This document shows, piece after piece, positions 18,521 through 27,742 of a stretch of DNA of 64,000 bases; the stretch's first letter is position 1, and every line of letters begins with the position of its first letter. Source of the DNA: Sulfuritalea sp. (lineage in GTDB: Bacteria > Pseudomonadota > Gammaproteobacteria > Burkholderiales > Rhodocyclaceae); the NCBI GenBank assembly GCA_023229545.1, contig JALNZB010000015.1, positions 1 through 64,000 on the forward strand, written 5' to 3'. The notes beneath the pieces were generated by a model. It saw only the letters and a program-made list of their open reading frames with translations, was not told where the DNA came from and ran no database searches. Position numbers and translations under genes: made by a program.

Positions 18521-19263
18521 GCGGAGTAATCGATGCGGCGCACGCCTGCGTCGCTGATTTCCAGCGCGTCGCCGCGCCCGGTTTCCCAGTCGGAAAGTAC
18601 CCAGCGTTCAGCACTGGCCGATCCCAGTTTGAATACTTCGTGTCCGGGCCGGTGGGTATGACCGTGTATCAGGCGGGTGCAGCCATGGGTTGTCAGCGCC
18701 GTGCGTATCGCCGTGGCGTTGGCGTCCATGATCGCCGCCGTCTTGCCCAGCATGGCATCGGCACTGCGGCGACGCAGGCTTGCCACTTCGGCGCGGCGTT
18801 CGGCGAGGGGGCGGGCGAGAAAATTCGTTTGCCATTCCCTGGTGCGTACCATCTGGCGAAACTCCTGGTAGGGCAGGTCGTCGGTGCAGACCGTATCGCC
18901 ATGCATCAGCAAAGTCGGCGTACCACTAGCGCCGACTATCTGGGTCTCACCCAGCAGGTCGATGCCCGCCGTCGCTGCGAAGCTCTCGCCGATCAGGAAA
19001 TCGCGATTGCCGGCGATGAAGAAAATGCGCGTGCCCCGATCCGCCAAGCCGCGCAGCAGCTTGCACACTTGCGTATTGAACGGCTCGGCCAGATCGTCGT
19101 CGCCGATCCAGTACTCGAACAGGTCGCCGAGAATGAACAGCGTTTCGACCTTGGCCGCCGCCGTATCGGCGAGAAAAGTCGCAAAGCGCCGTGTCAGGTC
19201 GGGTCGCTCCGCCCGCAGGTGCAGGTCGGAAACGAAGCGGGCAGTTCCGGCGATGCTCAGCAT
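18517..19263 (-). CDS. lpxH: UDP-2,3-diacylglucosamine hydrolase
   Basis: Cleaves UDP-2,3-diacylglucosamine to lipid X in lipid A synthesis, at the membrane surface. From the ATG at 19263 (with GAGGCGG seven bases upstream) it has 248 residues; a GTG at 19284 overlapping the ppiB stop is the alternative. Calcineurin-type metal motifs are all visible: SDLHL, GDLFEYWIGDDD, GNRDFLIG, MHGDTVCTDD and HGHTHRPG. It ends tail to tail with metZ, overlapping by four bases. Confidence 0.95.
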   Translation of the reverse strand: MLSIAGTARFVSDLHLRAERPDLTRRFATFLADTAAAKVETLFILGDLFEYWIGDDDLAEPFNTQVCKLLRGLADRGTRIFFIAGNRDFLIGESFAATAGIDLLGETQIVGASGTPTLLMHGDTVCTDDLPYQEFRQMVRTREWQTNFLARPLAERRAEVASLRRRSADAMLGKTAAIMDANATAIRTALTTHGCTRLIHGHTHRPGHEVFKLGSASAERWVLSDWETGRGDALEISDAGVRRIDYSA

Positions 19264-19280
19264 GGAACCGCCTCGACGAT

Positions 19281-19769
19281 TCACACTATTTCAGCGCGCT
19301 CGAGGATTACATCGTCCGTCGGCACGTTCTGGTGGAAGCCCTTGTTGCCGGTCTTCACCGACTTGATCTGGTCCACGACATCCTGGCCTTCGACAACGCG
19401 ACCGAAGACGCAATAGCCCCAGCCGTCCTGGCACTTGTCGTTGTCGAGAAAGTCGTTGTCGCCGACGTTGATGAAGAACTGCGCGGTGGCCGAATGCGGG
19501 TCGCTGGTGCGGGCCATGGCGACGGTGTATATCTCGTTTCTGAGGCCGTTTTTGGCTTCGTTCTCGATCGGATCATTGACCGGCTTCTGCTCCATGCCCG
19601 GCTCGAAGCCGCCGCCCTGAATCATGAAACCATCAATCACGCGATGGAAAATCGTGTTGTCGTAGTGGCCGGCTTCAACATAGGCGATGAAGTTGGCGAC
19701 GCTCTTGGGCGCCTTCTCGGCATCGAGTTCGAGCGTGATGACGCCATGGTTGGTGGTGAGCTTGATCAT
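19281..19769 (-). CDS. ppiB: cytoplasmic cyclophilin-type peptidyl-prolyl isomerase
   Basis: A 162-residue cyclophilin without signal peptide that catalyses cis-trans isomerisation of prolyl bonds. The core 'IFHRVIDGFMIQGGGFE' carries the catalytic arginine, and 'SATAQFFINVGDNDFLD' and 'GYCVFGRVVEGQDVVD' follow. A paralogue with a signal peptide lies 20 bases upstream; the two, with lpxH, form one minus-strand operon. Confidence 0.95.
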   Translation of the reverse strand: MIKLTTNHGVITLELDAEKAPKSVANFIAYVEAGHYDNTIFHRVIDGFMIQGGGFEPGMEQKPVNDPIENEAKNGLRNEIYTVAMARTSDPHSATAQFFINVGDNDFLDNDKCQDGWGYCVFGRVVEGQDVVDQIKSVKTGNKGFHQNVPTDDVILERAEIV

Positions 19770-19789
19770 GGGGAGTGGTCCTGTGTAAA

Positions 19790-20353
19790 TTATTTCTTTG
19801 CCGGCAGCAACTTGGCGGATTCGATGAGAATCGGCGTGGTCGGCACGTCCCGGTGAAAACCGGTACTTGTCGTCGGCACCTTGCCGATTTTTTGCACTAT
19901 GTCGAGGCCTTGCACGACCTTGCCGAATACGGCGTAGCCCCAGCCGTCGCGGCCTGGGTAATCGAGAAAGCTGTTGTCTTTGAGGTTGATGAAGAACTGC
20001 GCGCTGGCGGAATGTGGATCGCCGGTGCGTGCCATGGCTAGCGTGCCCAACTCATTCTTCAGGCCGTTTTTGGCTTCGTTCTGGATCGGCGCGCGGGCGT
20101 CCTTCTGTTTCATGTCCGGCGAAAAGCCGCCGCCCTGGATCATGAAGTCGGGAATCACGCGGTGGAAGATGGTGCCGTTGAAGAAGCCATCCCTGGCGTA
20201 CTGCAGAAAGTTCTCCACCGACTTGGGTGCCTTGTCCTGATACAACTCGATGACCAGCGTGCCTTGCGAGGTCTTCAATTCAACCTGTGGGTTGGCGGCA
20301 AAGGCGACGCTGCAGAACAGGAAAGCAAATATGAACAGAAACAGGCGATGCAT
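19790..20353 (-). CDS. periplasmic cyclophilin-type peptidyl-prolyl isomerase
   Basis: A 187-residue cyclophilin whose N-terminus MHRLFLFIFAFLFCSVAFA is a clear signal peptide, so it acts in the periplasm, as PpiA does. The start at 20353 is fixed by a near-perfect GGAGGTTCC ribosome site; an in-frame start 22 codons upstream would bury the signal. The catalytic FHRVIPDFMIQGGGFS and 'SASAQFFINLKDNSFLD' blocks mirror those of its cytoplasmic paralogue, which suggests duplication. Confidence 0.94.
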   Translation of the reverse strand: MHRLFLFIFAFLFCSVAFAANPQVELKTSQGTLVIELYQDKAPKSVENFLQYARDGFFNGTIFHRVIPDFMIQGGGFSPDMKQKDARAPIQNEAKNGLKNELGTLAMARTGDPHSASAQFFINLKDNSFLDYPGRDGWGYAVFGKVVQGLDIVQKIGKVPTTSTGFHRDVPTTPILIESAKLLPAKK

Positions 20354-20396
20354 GGAACCTCCGGGGATGGGGGAACGGGGGAAAGACGAAGAGTGC

Positions 20397-21641
20397 TTAC
20401 GCGGCGCCTTCGAAGGCAATTTTCCAGCGGCCGCTTTCCTTGATCCAGTACTGACGCTTCTTCATCTGGTTGGAAAGATTGCTGGAACGGTAATCCTGCT
20501 CGAAGGTTACGACGACATATTCTTCCTTGCCGGGATTGCGCAACATGCTGATATTGCCGGTAGCCACCTTGATCCAGCTCTTGCCCGCATTGACCTTGCG
20601 CTTCTGTTCGATCCAGCCCTGATAACCCTGACCGCCGGCGTTGAACTTGTGCGAGTAGTGGGCTGCGTAGCGATCGACATCGCGGCCTTCCCAGTCCTGC
20701 CGCCATTCCTCGATCATCTTCAGCAGCGAGGTGCGCTCGCTCTGCCAGTCGTCGAGCGAAAGCCATTCGATGCTGTTGCTGATGATGACCGGGGTCAGGC
20801 CGATTTGCAGGCTTTTCGACAGCGTGTCGAGATCCTGATTGGCCAGCACCACGCAGCCGTCGGAGGCCTTCGGCGGACGCGAAAAGGTGTCGGAGGGCGT
20901 GCCGTGGAGCCAAATGCCGTGGCCGTTGCGCCCCTGGCGCTTGTCCCACTCGTTGGGATAGTTGATGGGGAAGGCGCCGTTGCCGTAGAAGTCGGTCAGT
21001 TTTTGCCGCGGCATGCTGGAGGTGACGTGATAGACCCCGATCGGCGTTTTCTTGTCGCCCTCGCGGGACTTGTCGGCGCCCAGTTTTCCCTGCGAGATGT
21101 AGTAGTCGGCGACGAAACGCGGCGTGCCATTGTCATTCTGGTAAAGATAGAGGCGGGACTTTTGCGTATCCACCACCACGGCGTGCTTCTGTTCTGGCTG
21201 CATTTGCAGCAGATAGCGCGGTACATAGTTGGCCAGCGGCTTGGTACGATAGCCTTTGAGACGGACGATCGCCTCGTCGCGCAGATCGGCCACTTTTTCT
21301 CCGGCCGCAGGCCCGCCGCCCTCGCCAAAAGCCATCAGGGCGCGCGAGCGGGCCAGCAACAGATCGCCCTTTACCAAGTGCGCCAGGCGAAAATTGGGGT
21401 AGGCCTTGATCAGCATTTCCGTCTGCTGCATGGCGAGTTCAAGCCGGTTGTTCTCGATGGCGTCGAACACTTTCGCCAGCAGCGGCTCCGGTCCCGAATC
21501 CGTGTAGCTTGCCTCGACAACGGGGCTTCCGGCATCCTTCTTGAGATGCTTGGGCGCCTTGCCGGCAGCCTCGACCGCGCCCGCCGCCAGTAGCAGGCTG
21601 CAAGCCGCGACGACTGTCAGGGAGCGCAGTGGGAAACCCAT
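20397..21641 (-). CDS. L,D-transpeptidase (YkuD family)
   Basis: A 414-residue exported protein: signal peptide to about residue 26, a helical N-terminal domain, and a YkuD catalytic domain with HGIWLHGTPSDTFSRPP and ASDGCVVL, which carry the conserved His and the nucleophilic Cys. C-terminal 120 residues form an NTF2/SnoaL-like region (IEEWRQDWEGRDVDRYAAHY). Such enzymes crosslink peptidoglycan 3-3 or attach proteins to it. The start overlaps the stop of the TPR gene upstream (TGATG). Both products end in a similar NTF2-like domain, so they may act together. Confidence 0.88.
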   Translation of the reverse strand: MGFPLRSLTVVAACSLLLAAGAVEAAGKAPKHLKKDAGSPVVEASYTDSGPEPLLAKVFDAIENNRLELAMQQTEMLIKAYPNFRLAHLVKGDLLLARSRALMAFGEGGGPAAGEKVADLRDEAIVRLKGYRTKPLANYVPRYLLQMQPEQKHAVVVDTQKSRLYLYQNDNGTPRFVADYYISQGKLGADKSREGDKKTPIGVYHVTSSMPRQKLTDFYGNGAFPINYPNEWDKRQGRNGHGIWLHGTPSDTFSRPPKASDGCVVLANQDLDTLSKSLQIGLTPVIISNSIEWLSLDDWQSERTSLLKMIEEWRQDWEGRDVDRYAAHYSHKFNAGGQGYQGWIEQKRKVNAGKSWIKVATGNISMLRNPGKEEYVVVTFEQDYRSSNLSNQMKKRQYWIKESGRWKIAFEGAA

Positions 21642-22675
21642 CAGTTGCCGACCCGCTCCTGCAGTATCTGCCACTTGCCGTCGCGTTTACCCATCAGCAT
21701 CACCTTGTTGCTGGATGTCTTGAGCGAAGCCGACTTGTAGTGCTGGCGGAACTTGACTGTGGCCTTGTCACCGTCAACGTTGATGCGCAGATTTTCGTAG
21801 CTGACCTGAATTGCCCCCGGCTTGTTGATGCGTTTCTGCCGCTCGGCGTCCCATGTCGCACGCGATTCGCCAGCCGGGGTCTTGAAGTCGCGGGCATAGG
21901 CCGCGAGGTAGGCCTTGATATCCTTGCGCGACCAGGCGGCGGCCCACAGGCCAATGGTACGGGTAATGTCGATAGTGGCATCATCCGCGCTTTTCGCCGC
22001 GACCGGTCTGGATGCCTCCGACGACGCCGCAACGGCTGGCGTGGCGACCACCACTGGCACGGGCTTGGCGGCTTCGGCCAGCTTGACGGGCTCGATTGGT
22101 CTCGTATCGGCGACCGTTGTCCCCGGTTTGCCGGCCTTGCCGGGCCGGCTGGCGGTGCTCATCAGATCGCGAATCAAGGCCAGCTTGTTCTGCGCGCTGG
22201 AATTCGACGAATCGATCTGGAGCGCCTTGTCATAAGCCTGACTGGCGAGCCGCGCGTAGATGTCGCCGAGGTTTTCGTGGGCGGTGGCGTAGGAAGGATG
22301 GGTGCGGATGGCCATTTCCAGCGCCTGCTTGGCCTTGTCGTACTGCTTCTGCTGGGCGTAGATCACAGCGAGGTTATTGTAGGGCTCGGGCAGCTCCGGG
22401 TAATCCTCGGTCAGCTTGGTAAACACCACGATGGCATCGGTGGGCTTGTTCATCTCGGTCAGCACGATGCCCTTGAGGAATCGTCCCTGGGCATCCTTTG
22501 GCTTGCCCGCAAGAAATTTGTCGACCTGTTCCAGCGCCTGGGCATGATGTCCCTGCTTGATCTGTTTGCTGATGTCCTGCAGTGTGTCGGCATGGACGAC
22601 GGGCGCCAGTGACAGAAAGCCTACGGAAACGGCTGATGCCAGTAGGCGTGCGGCATTGAGGCGAATTTTGGTCAT
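21641..22675 (-). CDS. exported TPR protein with NTF2-like C-terminus
   Basis: A 344-residue periplasmic protein. The start MTKIRLNAARLLASAVSVGF gives a signal peptide ending VVHA. Residues 30-170 hold TPR-like repeats (YNNLAVIYAQQKQYDKAKQALEMA type), then an alanine/proline linker. The last ~110 residues (WAAAWSRKDIKAYLAAYARDF) match the NTF2-like domain at the end of the neighbouring L,D-transpeptidase. Function is likely envelope biogenesis, by association. The upstream 191-base gap to cysS is divergent and holds no gene that I can see. Confidence 0.82.
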   Translation of the reverse strand: MTKIRLNAARLLASAVSVGFLSLAPVVHADTLQDISKQIKQGHHAQALEQVDKFLAGKPKDAQGRFLKGIVLTEMNKPTDAIVVFTKLTEDYPELPEPYNNLAVIYAQQKQYDKAKQALEMAIRTHPSYATAHENLGDIYARLASQAYDKALQIDSSNSSAQNKLALIRDLMSTASRPGKAGKPGTTVADTRPIEPVKLAEAAKPVPVVVATPAVAASSEASRPVAAKSADDATIDITRTIGLWAAAWSRKDIKAYLAAYARDFKTPAGESRATWDAERQKRINKPGAIQVSYENLRINVDGDKATVKFRQHYKSASLKTSSNKVMLMGKRDGKWQILQERVGN

Positions 22676-22866
22676 GTTATATACTTCTCTTTGACGGTTG
22701 CCCGAAAATGAATTTCGCGGGGACAAACCATGCTGGATTCAGCCTCGGATTCTAACAAGAAGCCAGCCCTCCCCACAACCTGACCACGTTTCATCGATGG
22801 GCCGATAATGGCGGCCTTTCGTACTCATTTCCTGCTTACCCCGACGATTAGGCGATTCCCCACCCC

Positions 22867-24237
<1,371 letters not shown>

Positions 24238-24261
24238 CGATTATTCGTTGACCCACCAATG

Positions 24262-24287
24262 AAAATGCCCGCAATCGCGGGCATTTT
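24262..24287. terminator. bidirectional intrinsic terminator
   Basis: Perfect 11-bp stem aaaatgcccgc / gcgggcatttt with an AATC loop. It lies 24 bases after cysS and 22 bases after the end of the converging DUF1640 gene, so it can stop both transcripts. Confidence 0.85.
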
Positions 24288-24308
24288 GTTCAATAAACGG
24301 CGGATGGT

Positions 24309-24557
24309 TCAGACTGGGAAAAACGCTTTCAATATGAGCGCCAGGATGCCGCCCATGACGATGCCTGTCATCCATTTCAAAACGGCCAACTCTTTCTCAA
24401 GGCGATTGATGTCGGTTTTTGTAGCCAACTGAGAGTCCATCGCTTCGGAAAAAGCCGATACCAGCGCTTCGGCTTCAGCTTTGGCTTGTGCTTCTGGCAC
24501 ACCGCCTGTTTTCAGTTTCTCCACGAATTTCAGCGTGTCAAATGTAATCGTGCTCAT
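24309..24557 (-). CDS. small coiled-coil membrane protein (DUF1640-like)
   Basis: An 82-residue protein that begins MSTITFDTLKFVEKLKTGGV, continues with an alanine/glutamate-rich helix and a coiled coil (ATKTDINRLEKELAVLKW), and ends in one membrane helix (GIVMGGILALILKAFF). This is the architecture of DUF1640/CCDC90-type proteins, whose bacterial role is unknown. The ATG at 24557 has AAGGAG upstream; longer in-frame starts run into repeat DNA and are not credible. Such genes often travel with mobile DNA, and here it borders the CRISPR remnant. Confidence 0.75.
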   Translation of the reverse strand: MSTITFDTLKFVEKLKTGGVPEAQAKAEAEALVSAFSEAMDSQLATKTDINRLEKELAVLKWMTGIVMGGILALILKAFFPV

Positions 24558-24605
24558 CGTGCCGTTCTCCTTGCGGGGAAGTGTAGCGTAAAAGGGTTCG
24601 AGGGT

Positions 24606-24642
24606 GAGATCGAAGCAAAAGTCGGCGCTCGCGGCACGGCGA
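24606..24642 (-). repeat. dispersed repeat copy 4, duplicate of the cysS stretch
   Basis: Matches 24094-24130 at 35 of 37 bases. It lies between the DUF1640 gene and the inverted repeat before the CRISPR array, outside any supported gene. Confidence 0.7.
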
Positions 24643-24683
24643 TGGGCTTGGAGCCCATAGTCCTGCTGACCTTGCGCAGCAAG

Positions 24684-24741
24684 AACCTCATGATTGAGGG
24701 GTGTGCCGGGTTTTTTTGGCACATCCCTCAATCATGAGGTT
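24684..24741. repeat. 24-bp inverted repeat abutting the CRISPR array
   Basis: Arms at 24684-24707 and 24718-24741 pair at 23 of 24 positions (arm aacctcatgattgagg with gggtgtgcc or its partner), around a loop gggttttttt. The right arm runs three bases into the first CRISPR repeat. It could be an RNA hairpin or the end of a small mobile element; nothing in the sequence decides. Confidence 0.75.
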
Positions 24742-24906
24742 GTAGCTCCCTCTCTCACCCCGGATAGCTACAATACGGCATGCGGTTGCGCGCTGGCGGT
24801 TGATGTTGTAGCTCCCTCTCTCACCCCGGATAGCTACAATGTAAGTCGTATCTCATCAGAGGTCATCCGGGTTGTAGCTCCCTCTCTCACCCCGGATAGC
24901 TACAAT
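24739..24906 (+). CRISPR. type II-C-like CRISPR mini-array, 3 repeats and 2 spacers
   Basis: Three identical 36-bp repeats at 24739-24774, 24805-24840 and 24871-24906 enclose two different 30-bp spacers (24775-24804 and 24841-24870). The repeat begins gttgtagctccctctctcac and ends cccggatagctacaat. Length, the 30-bp spacers, the start gttgtagctccc and the end gctacaat match the known Neisseria meningitidis type II-C repeat. In that system each repeat end (tacaat) also serves as the promoter -10 box; the same could hold here. No cas gene lies in the window, so this array is orphan, or acts with cas genes elsewhere. Confidence 0.93.
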
Positions 24907-24996
24907 CCGCCCCAGCGCTTGCGCGTACAATAAGGTTCAGTCGAAAGACTGAGTCCGTATCCAAAAGCCCGACGGGGAAACCCGCCGGGCTTTTCC
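24907..24996 (+). ncRNA. tracrRNA-like tail with intrinsic terminator
   Basis: Directly after the last repeat comes tacaataagg (24926-24935), the sequence that joins anti-repeat to tail in type II-C tracrRNAs. Then follow a 7-bp hairpin with a GAAA loop (ttcagtc/gactgag, 24936-24953) and a strong terminator (aaaagcccgacggg / cccgccgggctttt, 24963-24994). Order and form match the Neisseria tracrRNA tail. However, the 19 bases before it (24907-24925) do not pair with the repeat beyond tacaat/gttgta, so a working anti-repeat is missing or lies elsewhere. Confidence 0.55.
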
Positions 24997-25102
24997 ATTG
25001 TATGTCGGGCGATTTTATGGTGGGCAGGAATATTTTGCCATCGGCATTCGATGGCGAATTTCAGTGGGCGATGGTCGCCGTGTCTCGGCGGCGTACTTCC
25101 TT

Positions 25103-25125
25103 CGCCGTGCCGCCAGCGCCGACTT
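25103..25125 (+). repeat. dispersed GCCGACT repeat, copy 5
   Basis: Near-consensus copy (cgccgtgccgccagcgccga then ctt) in the gap between the CRISPR tail and the small gene at 25151. Confidence 0.7.
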
Positions 25126-25150
25126 CTGCGAACCGGAAGGCCGGAGATGT

Positions 25151-25348
25151 TCAGGCCGTGATGTTGATGGTCATGCCGGTGAGTTGCCCTTGGGCGTTGA
25201 GGAAGACATCGGGCTGGCCTTGCCGCTCTTTCTCCGGTTGTCCAGGTTTGCCGTCGCGCTGGGGATCGCGACCGGATTTGCCGTTGGCATCCTGCTTGGG
25301 ATGCACCGCTTGGACACCGAGAGTAGGCTGCACCGTATCAACGCTCAT
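25151..25348 (-). CDS. small hydrophilic protein of unknown function
   Basis: A 65-residue protein, MSVDTVQPTLGVQAV followed by a lysine/glycine/glutamine-rich middle and the end VFLNAQGQLTGMTINITA. I do not recognise the family. It is judged real because a strong ribosome site (TAGGAGA) sits eight bases before the ATG and a sigma28-like promoter lies at the right distance upstream. The gene next to it encodes a chemoreceptor, so a link to motility is possible but unproven. Confidence 0.55.
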   Translation of the reverse strand: MSVDTVQPTLGVQAVHPKQDANGKSGRDPQRDGKPGQPEKERQGQPDVFLNAQGQLTGMTINITA

Positions 25349-25374
25349 GATTTTAATCTCCTATCATGGGCAAT

Positions 25375-25401
25375 ATATCGACACGCATTGCGCTTGCTTA
25401 A
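25375..25401 (-). promoter_or_regulatory. candidate sigma28 (FliA) promoter
   Basis: On the minus strand, TTAA (25401-25398) is followed by exactly 15 bases and then GTCGATAT (25382-25375). The flagellar sigma28 consensus is TAAA-N15-GCCGATAA, so 9 of 12 bases match with the right spacing. The expected start leaves a short leader with the ribosome site of the 65-residue gene. Confidence 0.4.
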
Positions 25402-25482
25402 GCGCTACCGAGGCTGATGGATGCGTTGAAAAGAGGGGGAAATCCGGTTTTCCGGGTCGTTTTGCATCGTCACCGGAGAAAT

Positions 25483-25504
25483 CGCCGTGCCGTCGGCGCC
25501 GACT
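25483..25504 (+). repeat. dispersed GCCGACT repeat, copy 6 (variant)
   Basis: cgccgtgccgtcggcgccga then ct: the ccgccagc part is altered to ccgtcggc. It lies 24 bases from the 3' end of the chemoreceptor gene, in a 179-base gap with no other feature that I can support. Confidence 0.55.
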
Positions 25505-25527
25505 GGTGCTGCGCTTCCTGCCTCGAC

Positions 25528-27621
25528 TTACTTTTTCACCAGTTCGAAACTTCTTACCACGGCGCGCAGTTCGCCCGCAGTGGAGGCGAGGGATTCGGCG
25601 CTGTTGAGGGCGTTCCTGGCGGACGAGGTGTTCTGTTCGATGAGGGCGGAAATCTTCTCCATATTGACCGCCACTTCCTGACTGGCCACGGCTTGCTCCT
25701 TGGAGGCGGAAGCGATGGTGTCGGCCATGGTGGCGACCTCGTCGCTGGAGACCCGGATCTGGTCGAGGCCGGATACGCTGGTCTGCATCAGGGCCATGCC
25801 GGATTCGACTTCCTTCGCCGCCTGCTCCATGGAACTGACCGCCTGGTGGGTCACGGCCTGGAATTCGTTGACCGTGGTGTTGATGTCCGTGGTCGAGATG
25901 GAGGTTCGTTCGGCCAGCTTGCGTACCTCGTCGGCGACCACGGCGAAGCCGCGTCCCTGTTCTCCGGCCCGTGCCGCCTCGATGGCGGCGTTCAGGGCCA
26001 GCAGGTTGGTCTGCTCGGCGATGCCGCGAATGGTGTTGGTGATGACGCCGATTTTCTCGATGGCGCGGTTGAGATCGCCGATGGTGGCGGTCGATGTTTG
26101 CACCGCGCCGACGACGCGCGAGGTCGCCGCCATGCTGCTGCTCATGCTGGCGGTGCTTTCCGTAACCAGTGACTTGGAACGGGAGGCGGCCTGGGCCGTG
26201 CTGTCGACGCTGGAAGCGACCTCGGCCACGGACACGGTCAGTTCTTCCGTGGCTGCTGCCGTCCCCTGCACGCGATCCTGCTGCTCGACGGACTGATCGA
26301 CGACGTGGTTCATCTCGCTGGTGAGTTGCTCGCTCTCCGTGTCGAGCGCGATGGACACAAGGCGAATCTCGTCGAGCATCACCTTGAGATTGACCTGCAT
26401 GCCGGCCAGCGCGCACAGCAAGTGACCGGTCTCGTCGCGACCGGAAATGTCGATCTCGTCGGTGAGAATGCCCTCGGACATGCGGTCGAAATGCTCGATC
26501 GCCTTGCGCATCGGCGCGAGGATGGCTTGGACCAGCAGCCCGCCGCCGACGACGACCAGCAGCAAGGCCAGCACGGTGCCGAAAATCGAAACGGTTAGCA
26601 TCGTGTTGTAGCGTGCTTGAGCAGTGGTGTAGGCGGTCTTGCCCTGGGCGACCAGGTGTTGCTGCAATTGCTCGCCCTTCTCCTTCATCTGCCCGTACAG
26701 CGGGTTGATCTTGCCCAGCAGCAAGACCTGCGCCGCGTCGAAGTTGCCGGCGACGATCGCGTCGCGGGCCGGACTGTTGCCATCCTTCGACAAAGCATCG
26801 CGAGCAACAAAGAAGGCGTCGGACAGCGCCTTTTCTTCGACGGTCTTCACCTTTTTATCGTACTCGGCGCGCAAATCCTCGATGATCTTGCGGTTGGCGA
26901 GAGCTGCATCGATGTGCCGGGACAGCGGATGATCGTGCATCTTGCTATAGGCGCCGGCCGGGTTGTGTTGCAGGGCCAGCATGATCTGCGCGCGGTTGTC
27001 GCCAAGCTGCTCGATCATCCTGCCCACGGTGAGGGATGGTCCCATGTGCTCGGTGTAGGCCGCTTGAAGCGCCTGATTGCAGCGGGAGAGGGCGTACATG
27101 CCGCCTCCGGCGCTGAGCGCCAGCAGCAGTGCCATCAGTGCCATGACGCCGATTATCCTGGCACGGATGGAGAGGCGGGACAGCCAGCCGCCGGCGCTGG
27201 GCAAGCCGGCCTTGCCGGCATTGATCCGCTGGTAGAGTTCTTCGGCCTGGCGTATCTGCTCCCGCGAGGGCTGCGAGCGCACCGACATGTAACTTTCGAT
27301 CCGGCCATTACGCTTCAGCGGTACGACGAAGGCGTCGACCCAGTAATGGTCGCCGTCCTTGCTGCGGTTCTTGACCACGCCGCGCCAGGGGCGACCGGAC
27401 TTGATGGTCTGCCACAAGTCGGCGAAGGCCGCCGGCGGCATGTCGGGGTGGCGCACGATATTGTGGTTCTTGCCGAGCAATTCGTCCTTGTCGAAGCCCG
27501 ACAAGGCGATGAAGGCATCGTTGCAGTAGGTGATGATTCCCTTGAGGTCGGTCTTCGAGACCAGGTACTGACCAACCGGAAACGGTCTCTCGCGCTGGGT
27601 GACGGGCTGATTGTTTTTCAT
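25528..27621 (-). CDS. Aer-like methyl-accepting chemotaxis protein with PAS domain
   Basis: A 697-residue chemoreceptor. The start MKNNQPVTQRERPFPVGQYL is that of the Aer-type energy-taxis receptors; an in-frame start 18 codons upstream is less likely. A PAS domain (residues ~15-125, with 'YCNDAFIALSGFDKDELLG' and 'NIVRHPDMPPAAFADLW') precedes two membrane helices around a periplasmic region, a HAMP domain, and the signalling hairpin 'EQTNLLALNAAIEAARAGEQ'. PAS-Aer proteins bind FAD and sense redox state; I cannot confirm FAD binding from sequence alone. No CheA or CheY lies beside it. Confidence 0.9.
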   Translation of the reverse strand: MKNNQPVTQRERPFPVGQYLVSKTDLKGIITYCNDAFIALSGFDKDELLGKNHNIVRHPDMPPAAFADLWQTIKSGRPWRGVVKNRSKDGDHYWVDAFVVPLKRNGRIESYMSVRSQPSREQIRQAEELYQRINAGKAGLPSAGGWLSRLSIRARIIGVMALMALLLALSAGGGMYALSRCNQALQAAYTEHMGPSLTVGRMIEQLGDNRAQIMLALQHNPAGAYSKMHDHPLSRHIDAALANRKIIEDLRAEYDKKVKTVEEKALSDAFFVARDALSKDGNSPARDAIVAGNFDAAQVLLLGKINPLYGQMKEKGEQLQQHLVAQGKTAYTTAQARYNTMLTVSIFGTVLALLLVVVGGGLLVQAILAPMRKAIEHFDRMSEGILTDEIDISGRDETGHLLCALAGMQVNLKVMLDEIRLVSIALDTESEQLTSEMNHVVDQSVEQQDRVQGTAAATEELTVSVAEVASSVDSTAQAASRSKSLVTESTASMSSSMAATSRVVGAVQTSTATIGDLNRAIEKIGVITNTIRGIAEQTNLLALNAAIEAARAGEQGRGFAVVADEVRKLAERTSISTTDINTTVNEFQAVTHQAVSSMEQAAKEVESGMALMQTSVSGLDQIRVSSDEVATMADTIASASKEQAVASQEVAVNMEKISALIEQNTSSARNALNSAESLASTAGELRAVVRSFELVKK

Positions 27622-27742
27622 GGCATGCCAAGTCAAGGTAGTGGTGTAGAGATTAGTCGATTCGATCTCCGTCAAAGCGGAGAAAAACCGACTGTACTCA
27701 TTTTACTTCTAAAGATATACCTCGTCAGGTTGCCGTTTCGCA

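Noticed and set aside
20250..21593. 447-codon plus-strand frame
   Set aside because: Antisense to the L,D-transpeptidase, which has signal peptide and catalytic motifs.
24694..24933. Open reading frame of 79 codons with the motif VVAPSLTPDSYN three times
   Set aside because: It is simply the CRISPR repeat read as protein; the repeat plus 30-bp spacer is 66 bases, a multiple of three, which keeps the frame open.
24998..25417. Plus-strand frames over the 65-residue gene
   Set aside because: They have no ribosome site and contain translated repeat DNA (RRAASADF), whereas the minus-strand frame has a strong ribosome site.
27622..27720. sigma28 promoter for the Aer-like receptor
   Set aside because: taaaatgag and gtcgg elements exist, but their spacing (9 bases) does not fit the sigma28 consensus.
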